Assembly: GCA_013415595.1 (NCBI GenBank)
Contig: JAAEEW010000231.1
Coordinates: forward strand, 1-7,470
Direction: 5' to 3'
Origin: Methanosarcinales archaeon
GTDB taxonomy: Archaea; Halobacteriota; Methanosarcinia; Methanotrichales; Methanotrichaceae
Length of the DNA stretch: 7,470 bases
Shown: positions 1 through 3,819 of the stretch, piece by piece
Layout of the letters: the number at the start of each line of letters is the position of its first letter
How positions within the stretch are numbered: the stretch's first letter is position 1
Program-made: the position numbers and the translations under genes
Notes under the pieces: generated by a model
Told to the model about the DNA's origin: nothing
The model's database searches: none
The model's input: the letters and a program-made list of their open reading frames with translations, nothing else

Positions 1-847
1 ACACGAAGGTCAGGTCCAGCCTCTGGCGGGGGAACTCGGCGAAGTCGTCCTGCACGAAGGCCCTGGTGATCTGTCTGGCCCGGTCCGGCCTGAAGTTGAA
101 GAATATCACCGAATCTCCGTCCCTGATCAGGCCGTCCCGGTCCACCACCGTGGGCTTGATGAACTCGTCGTTCTCCCCCCGCTCGTATCCGGCCCGGACC
201 GCCTGCTCGGCTGTGGGGGCGGAGAAACCCTGTCCCTGCACCAGCGCCCGGTAGGCCATCTCCGTCCTCTCCCACCGCCGGTCCCGGTCCATGGTGTAGT
301 AGCGGCCGGAGACGGTGGACACCCTGCCCAGGCCCAGGGATCTCATCATCTCTTCCAGCTCGGCGAAGTAGGACAGGGCGCTCCTGGGGGGCACGTCCCT
401 CCCGTCCAGGACGGCGTGGATGTAGACCCGGGGGACCTCCCTCTGCCGGGCCATCTCCAGCAGGGCGTAGAGGTGGGTGTTGTGGCTGTGCACCCCTCCG
501 TCGGAGAGCAGCCCCAGGAGGTGCAGCGATCCTTCTGTCCTGGCCCGGGACATGGCTTTGGCCAGCACCTGGTTGTCCTTCAGCCGGTCCTCCTCGATGG
601 CCAGGCTGATCCTGGTGTAGTCCTGGTAGACGATCCTCCCCGCGCCCAGGTTGAGGTGGCCCACCTCGGAGTTGCCCATCTGGCCCCGGGGAAGCCCCAC
701 GTCCCTTCCCGAGGCTCCTAAGGTGGTGTGTGGATAATTGGAGAAGAGTCTATCCAGGTTGGGCTTGACCGCCCCGGCGATGGCGTTTCCGTCCACCTGG
801 TCGCTGAGGCCAAAGCCGTCCATTATCACCAGAACTACAGGTCTCAT
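1..847 (-). CDS. gpmI: 2,3-bisphosphoglycerate-independent phosphoglycerate mutase, 3' end cut by the window edge
   Basis: Cytosolic metalloenzyme that interconverts 3- and 2-phosphoglycerate in glycolysis and gluconeogenesis. I translated 282 N-terminal codons; the family is usually about 510 residues, so roughly the last 45% is outside. Visible motifs in order: MDGFGL with metal-ligand Asp10; GNSEVGH with nucleophile Ser60; SDGGVHSH (His120); HAVLDGRDVPP (Arg150, Asp151); GRYYTMDRDRRWERTEMAY (181-199); FFNFRPDRAR (249-258). These match the phosphatase and transferase domains of iPGM and contain the phosphoserine-forming residue. The ATG at 847 is the only usable start: no other ATG, GTG or TTG precedes it in frame before an in-frame TAA. 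It follows GAGGAG at 9 nt and GGAG at 2 nt. It is the last visible gene of the zinc finger-pcm-gpmI operon. I infer a mainly gluconeogenic role if the host is a methanogen. Confidence 0.97.
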   Translation of the reverse strand, partial: MRPVVLVIMDGFGLSDQVDGNAIAGAVKPNLDRLFSNYPHTTLGASGRDVGLPRGQMGNSEVGHLNLGAGRIVYQDYTRISLAIEEDRLKDNQVLAKAMSRARTEGSLHLLGLLSDGGVHSHNTHLYALLEMARQREVPRVYIHAVLDGRDVPPRSALSYFAELEEMMRSLGLGRVSTVSGRYYTMDRDRRWERTEMAYRALVQGQGFSAPTAEQAVRAGYERGENDEFIKPTVVDRDGLIRDGDSVIFFNFRPDRARQITRAFVQDDFAEFPRQRLDLTFV

Positions 848-948
848 GACTCCATGCTCCTCAGGAGCTGAAGATAATCCTTGTCCTTGAGCCCTCGCCG
901 GCGGCCACTGCCTGCTCCCTGGCCTTTATTCTCTGGCCTCTTTTTCAA
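844..948 (-). CDS. Possible small basic ORF bridging pcm and gpmI (34 codons)
   Basis: Not a recognised family. A TTG at 948-946 overlaps the pcm stop as TTGA, and the ORF ends in a TGA at 846-844 that overlaps the gpmI start as ATGA. It therefore fills the whole pcm-gpmI gap in the arrangement typical of translational coupling. The product would begin KKRPENKGQG, continue through a Gly/Arg-rich stretch (GSGRRRGLK), and end in a helix-like tail (DKDYLQLLRSMES). It is strongly basic with no membrane segment or cysteine. Against it: TTG is a weak start, no well-spaced Shine-Dalgarno precedes it, and the frame stays open upstream in GC-rich pcm sequence, so the overlap could be chance. The sequence may only be the gpmI leader. 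Confidence 0.35.
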   Translation of the reverse strand: MKKRPENKGQGAGSGRRRGLKDKDYLQLLRSMES

Positions 949-1574
949 TCCCTGGCCTTGAATCCGTGCTCTCCGAGGAGGGGGACGAAGATCACGCCCA
1001 TCCGCCTCTCCTCGTGGTAGCCGTTCACCCGCACCACCAGCATCAGCTCCTGCAGCGCGGACCCCACGGGAATGACCAGCTTTCCTCCCGGCTTCAACTG
1101 CTCTTTCAGGGGCGGGGGAATCTCCGGCGCCGAGGCGGCCACGCTGATCCGGTCGTAAGGAGCGTGCTCTGCCAGCCCCCGGCTTCCGTCTCCCAGGACC
1201 ACGGTGATATTGGCCGCCCCTACCTTCTGCAGGTTCTTCCTGGCCTGCTCTGCCAGCTCCGGGATTCTCTCGATGGTGTAGACGTGGCCGGAAGGTCCCA
1301 CCAGCTCCGCCATCACCGCTGCGTGGTATCCCTGGCCGGTCCCCACCTCCAGGACGGTCATTCCCTCGCGAAGGTCCAGGATCTCACACATTATGGCCAC
1401 CATGTGGGGCGCGGATATGGTCTGCCCGCAACCGATGGGAAGGGGCCGGTCCTCGTAGGCCACAGCCCGGAGCTCTTCGGGAACGAAGCATTCCCGGGGG
1501 ACCCTGCTCATGGCCTGGATGACCCGCGGGTCTATCCGGCCCTCCATTCCTGCCAGAAGACTATCTTTCTTCAC
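945..1574 (-). CDS. pcm: Protein-L-isoaspartate O-methyltransferase
   Basis: Cytosolic repair enzyme that methylates L-isoaspartyl residues in aged proteins using S-adenosylmethionine, which starts their return to L-aspartate. The 209-residue product has the usual family length. Visible: the substrate-site signature GCGQTISAPHMVA (48-60, with Ser54); SAM-binding motif I LEVGTGQGYHAAVMAELVG (75-93); acidic loop YTIER (99-103); GDGSRGL (128-134); YDRISVAASAP (140-150); and LKPGGKLVIPVG (160-171). The start is a GTG at 1574-1572, preceded at 6 nt by GAGGAT that overlaps the TGA of the upstream zinc-finger gene, so the two genes look translationally coupled. The intergenic gap is only 10 bp. Nothing appears truncated. 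Confidence 0.96.
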   Translation of the reverse strand: MKKDSLLAGMEGRIDPRVIQAMSRVPRECFVPEELRAVAYEDRPLPIGCGQTISAPHMVAIMCEILDLREGMTVLEVGTGQGYHAAVMAELVGPSGHVYTIERIPELAEQARKNLQKVGAANITVVLGDGSRGLAEHAPYDRISVAASAPEIPPPLKEQLKPGGKLVIPVGSALQELMLVVRVNGYHEERRMGVIFVPLLGEHGFKARD

Positions 1575-1584
1575 GCTCTTATCC

Positions 1585-2148
1585 TCACATTCTCCGGCCC
1601 CATATTCTGACGATATCCTTGGCCTCTGCCGAATCGGTGAAGCTTCCCTCGCGAAGCTTTATGTTCTTGATGAGATAGCGGGTCCCCTCTATCTGCTCCA
1701 CGTCCCCCACCCGGAAGGTCCGGGTTCCGACCACGGAGACGTTGAAGGATCTGGTCTTGCCTCCCCGCTGGACCGCCACCTTCACCACCACCTGGTCCAC
1801 CGCCCTGGCCCAGGCGGTCCTGACGTCCCCGGCAAGGGCCTTTCGCTCCCGCTTATCGGTCTCCAGAGATGTCAGCTCCGCCAGGACCACGTCGTCAACC
1901 CCGTCGTCTACCAGCATCTCCTGACCCACCACCAGCTCGTCTTCCGCGGGGATGGTGACCTGATAGGACCTGGAAGTCCCTCCTCGGCTGACGATCACCT
2001 TGACGGTGGTCAGCCTGGTTCTCTCTCTCCTGACCGGATGCACGGTGCCGCATTCCTCACACTTCACCAGATCCTCTCGGGCGGACTTTATCACCGAGTG
2101 GGGGGTCTGGTCGTCGCAGGAGGGGCAAAAGATCTCAAGGTCACTCAT
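1585..2148 (-). CDS. HVO_0476-family zinc-finger protein, function unknown
   Basis: First sure gene of the minus-strand operon, 187 residues. The N-terminus carries a four-cysteine zinc site, CPSC (Cys8, Cys11) and CEEC (Cys30, Cys33), followed by a basic VHPVRRER segment. The rest looks beta-rich and seems internally duplicated: TTVKVIVSRGGTSRSYQVTI (47-66) resembles VVVKVAVQRGGKTRSFNVSV later in the protein. That suggests two related barrels or OB-like units, which is an inference. Layout and zinc site match the archaeal family named after Haloferax HVO_0476; from memory, that gene also lies next to a pcm gene in haloarchaea. A nucleic-acid or translation role is plausible but unproven. The ATG at 2148 has no clear Shine-Dalgarno, consistent with a leaderless or very short leader transcript. 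Confidence 0.88.
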   Translation of the reverse strand: MSDLEIFCPSCDDQTPHSVIKSAREDLVKCEECGTVHPVRRERTRLTTVKVIVSRGGTSRSYQVTIPAEDELVVGQEMLVDDGVDDVVLAELTSLETDKRERKALAGDVRTAWARAVDQVVVKVAVQRGGKTRSFNVSVVGTRTFRVGDVEQIEGTRYLIKNIKLREGSFTDSAEAKDIVRIWGRRM

Positions 2149-2172
2149 GAGGATTAGTTATGGTAGAAGGTA

Positions 2173-2400
2173 CTAAAATATGACTGGTCCTTTTGAGGCC
2201 GGCCTTTTCCCGGATCCAGAGGGGCCGACGCTACAACTGCTGCAGGGGACGGGCGTTGCCTGCGCGGCCCTACCCGCCGCCTGCACCTGCGCCCTGGCAC
2301 CCGGGTACCGGCGGGCGAAGGATTTTAGATCATCCGATCCCATCCACGGGGAGACAGGCCGGGAGGCCGACGTTTGAATGTCAGGCGTCATCCCTGTCAA
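2173..2400 (-). CDS. Doubtful 75-codon ORF upstream of the zinc-finger gene
   Basis: No family recognised. For: a TATA-like CATATATTC (2455-2447 on the minus strand) and a purine-rich GGGAGAGA before the ATG at 2400; the middle of the ORF (MGSDDLKSFARRYPGARAQV onward) has GC-rich third positions like the neighbours; and it ends 24 bp before the zinc-finger start. Against: the C-terminal half is low-complexity Gly/Ser/Pro/Lys with little predicted structure, the stop coincides with the possible operon promoter, and an overlapping plus-strand frame (2180-2377) has similar third-position composition. It may be a decayed gene or the operon's leader region. The 2149-2440 stretch otherwise shows nothing I can name. 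Confidence 0.2.
   Translation of the reverse strand: MTGMTPDIQTSASRPVSPWMGSDDLKSFARRYPGARAQVQAAGRAAQATPVPCSSCSVGPSGSGKRPASKGPVIF
2174..2181 (-). promoter_or_regulatory. Possible TATA box of the zinc finger-pcm-gpmI operon
   Basis: Read on the minus strand, TATTTTAG lies about 30 nt before the ATG at 2148. That would place transcription initiation a few bases upstream of the start codon, which agrees with the missing Shine-Dalgarno. The flank is not clearly BRE-like, so the call is tentative. Confidence 0.4.
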
Positions 2401-2444
2401 TCTCTCCCGGCGAAGCTCTCGCGGCCCGGGCTTACTTTGGCGAC

Positions 2445-2464
2445 CTGAATATATGAGTATTCAG
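2445..2464. repeat. Perfect inverted repeat at the edge of the AT-rich island
   Basis: The arms CTGAATA (2445-2451) and TATTCAG (2458-2464) are exact reverse complements around a 6-base spacer. The repeat sits where GC-rich sequence changes abruptly to AT-rich sequence and overlaps the TATA-like element of the doubtful ORF at 2173-2400. It could be a regulator site or a weak hairpin. Confidence 0.5.
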
Positions 2465-2540
2465 ATATAATCTATTGCTAATATGATAATTAAAATCTTT
2501 TTTCTGTTGGTTTCTTTGTTTTAGAACTTTAGGATATAAT

Positions 2541-2648
2541 TTAAGATTTTAAAAAATTAGATCTCAACAAATCGCAATCGATCTCCTCCGGCTTGCCAAA
2601 GAATAATTGGCCTGCTATAGCCTCTTCAGTGGTCATCTGGGGTGCCAT
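2541..2648 (-). CDS. Possible small leaderless gene (35 codons)
   Basis: No family recognised. Inside the AT-rich island, the minus strand has an ORF starting MAPQMTTEEAIAGQLFFGKP, continuing EEIDCDLLRSNFLKS and ending in TAA. Its composition is balanced and protein-like: acidic, one cysteine, mixed helix formers. The first 30 codons are about 49% GC, while the flanks are far more AT-rich. A TAG stop lies directly before the ATG, so the start is well bounded. A TATA element about 28 nt upstream would give a leaderless transcript. It resembles the length of a small antitoxin-like or regulatory peptide, or a surviving N-terminal fragment of a lost gene; neither can be shown. Codon use is less GC-biased than in the neighbours. 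Confidence 0.4.
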   Translation of the reverse strand: MAPQMTTEEAIAGQLFFGKPEEIDCDLLRSNFLKS

Positions 2649-2670
2649 CTAAAATCTTTATTATTTATTT

Positions 2671-2682
2671 ATTATATTATAA
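2671..2682 (-). promoter_or_regulatory. TATA element for the 35-codon ORF
   Basis: On the minus strand TTATAATATAAT is centred about 28 nt before the ATG at 2648, the spacing expected for an archaeal leaderless promoter. The surrounding DNA is AT-rich, so a chance match is possible. Confidence 0.4.
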
Positions 2683-2688
2683 TACTAT

Positions 2689-2722
2689 TATCATATGATA
2701 TTTGCGCATCTCGACCCGGGTC
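2689..2722. promoter_or_regulatory. Two perfect palindromes in the divergent intergenic region
   Basis: TATCATATGATA (2689-2700) and GACCCGGGTC (2713-2722) are both exact palindromes. They lie between the promoter of the minus-strand 35-codon ORF and that of the plus-strand membrane-protein gene. A third, looser inverted pair, AATTAAAA (2723-2730) with TTTTAATT (2745-2752), follows. The GC palindrome stands out in AT-rich surroundings. Operator function is an inference. Confidence 0.35.
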
Positions 2723-2770
2723 AATTAAAAAATTTTACTAACTATTTTAATTATATAATCAAAAATTCGA

Positions 2771-2786
2771 CGGAAAACTATAAATT
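2771..2786 (+). promoter_or_regulatory. BRE/TATA promoter of the four-helix membrane-protein gene
   Basis: CGGAAAAC (2771-2778, BRE-like, purine-rich) runs straight into TATAAATT (2779-2786). With the usual archaeal spacing, transcription would begin near 2809, so the transcript is leaderless from the GTG at 2811 or has about 11 nt before the ATG at 2820. This is the best-looking promoter in the window. Confidence 0.7.
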
Positions 2787-2810
2787 CTTATTGCTAAAGT
2801 AAATTGATTT

Positions 2811-3494
2811 GTGGATGCAATGGATTCCCTGAAGGAGGTCAGCCCGGAAAAGCTGGGATCTTCGTTGAGCCGGTTTCGGCACACCTTGCAGTCGGCACAC
2901 CGCAGCTCCATCGACGTCAAGAACAGCTACGACTTCTACGTCCTGGCATTCAAGGAGTTCACCAAGGAAAACTTCTCGGACGCCTTTCTCTACTACGACC
3001 GGGCCGATTACGAGCTGACCAGCGCAGTAAACGAGGCCAAACACAATCTGAGGGGCCTTCGAATCCACAGCTCCCGCACCATATCCTTCTTCTTCAAGCT
3101 CTACGGGCTTTACGCCGTCATCTACGGCGTCATTGCCGCATCCATCTTCGCCACTTTGATTTATCGCGTATCCGACGTGCGTCTCCTGGACGTTCCCCTG
3201 TGGAGCTCGCTATTCGCAGGCCTTGGCTCCTCTGCCCAGATCCTCACCGGAGTGGTGGACGACCTGCGCAAGCAAGGCATCGTCACCCGCTACAAGCGCA
3301 TCTGGTACACTGCTCTTCCCTTCTTAAGCCTCATCTTCGGCTATATGGCCTATCTGCTTTTCAGCAGCGGCCTGGTGGCCTTCAACCTGGGGTCGGACGA
3401 GAGGATATTCTCCACCATGTTCGTCTGCTTCCTCACCGGCTTTCTGACCAACTGGATAATCGACCAGCTCTCCAAGCTGTCCAAGAACATGTGA
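2811..3494 (+). CDS. Unrecognised membrane protein with a soluble helical N-terminus and about four TM segments
   Basis: 227 residues from the GTG at 2811, or 224 from the in-frame ATG at 2820; the promoter fits either. Residues 1-90 are charged and helical (for example FKEFTKENFSDAFLYYDRAD, 47-66). Hydrophobic segments follow at about 93-118, 127-149, 165-191 and 199-217, then a short basic tail. The central GLGSSAQILTG (137-147), ALPFLSLIFGYMAYLLFSSG (168-187) and FLTGFLTNWIIDQL (207-220) resemble, in pattern only, an unnamed module I have seen in bacterial and archaeal membrane proteins: G-x-G-S, then P-x-x-x-x-x-G-x-x-x-Y, then FLxGF near the C-terminus. No enzyme motif is visible. It is a single gene, divergent from the 35-codon ORF and convergent with the protease. 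It might be a membrane sensor or pore, but no function is assigned. Confidence 0.88.
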   Translation: MDAMDSLKEVSPEKLGSSLSRFRHTLQSAHRSSIDVKNSYDFYVLAFKEFTKENFSDAFLYYDRADYELTSAVNEAKHNLRGLRIHSSRTISFFFKLYGLYAVIYGVIAASIFATLIYRVSDVRLLDVPLWSSLFAGLGSSAQILTGVVDDLRKQGIVTRYKRIWYTALPFLSLIFGYMAYLLFSSGLVAFNLGSDERIFSTMFVCFLTGFLTNWIIDQLSKLSKNM

Positions 3495-3584
3495 GGCTGT
3501 CCGGGCCCGGCAGAGCCGGAGAGCCAGGGGTCCATCAAAACCGCACACCAGCTTTGCTTCGTGCCGGCTTGAGTGCTGACCGGC

Positions 3585-3648
3585 TAACTGCCGACCATTC
3601 CAATCGCAGAATAGCTTAACAGCCGACCATCTCAATCGCAGAACAGCT
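3585..3648. repeat. Tandem duplication of a 32-bp unit
   Basis: Two adjacent copies (3585-3616 and 3617-3648) share TAACnGCCGACCAT and then CAATCGCAGAAnAGCT, with 28 of 32 bases identical. It lies in the convergent spacer between the membrane-protein gene and the protease. Only two copies exist, with no spacers, so it is not a CRISPR. The rest of the 3495-3819 spacer holds no gene I can support. Confidence 0.85.
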
Positions 3649-3744
3649 AGAGCTTCAGGCTGAATTGCTAAGCGGATCGTCTTCATCATCGAAGTCCAGG
3701 GTATAACTGGCGGCCTTTTCTCCACCAACCTCCCCACCCGTCCT

Positions 3745-3792
3745 CCCTCCGGAGGGCGGGGGAGTGCGGGGCCGCCTGGATACGCTATCCAG
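3745..3792. terminator. Hairpins downstream of the protease ORF, possible termination region
   Basis: CTGGATA (3776-3782) and TATCCAG (3786-3792) form a perfect 7-bp stem with a 3-base loop, 28 bp past the protease stop. CCCTCCGGAGGG (3745-3756) is a second perfect palindrome. Neither is followed by a long T run, which archaeal termination usually needs; on the minus strand the first is followed by GC-rich DNA. They could instead stabilise a 3' end or block convergent transcription. Confidence 0.35.
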
Positions 3793-3819
3793 ACGGGCCC
3801 GGGGAGCCCTGGGGCCTCT

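Noticed and set aside
966..2157. Plus-strand open frames opposite pcm and the zinc-finger gene
   Set aside because: Both overlapped minus-strand genes have diagnostic motifs. The plus-strand products are His/Pro/Arg-rich and start without promoter or ribosome site.
3499..3515. CCGGGCCCGG palindrome just after the membrane-protein stop as a terminator
   Set aside because: The 10-bp palindrome leaves no loop, its flanks do not pair, and no T run follows. Such GC palindromes are common in this composition.
2804..3619. Second plus-strand frame overlapping the membrane-protein gene (271 codons)
   Set aside because: The product is Arg/Pro/Leu-rich without domain features, while the other frame gives a coherent membrane protein with a well-placed promoter.
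3585..3648. CRISPR array
   Set aside because: There are only two directly abutting imperfect copies, no spacers and no cas genes nearby.
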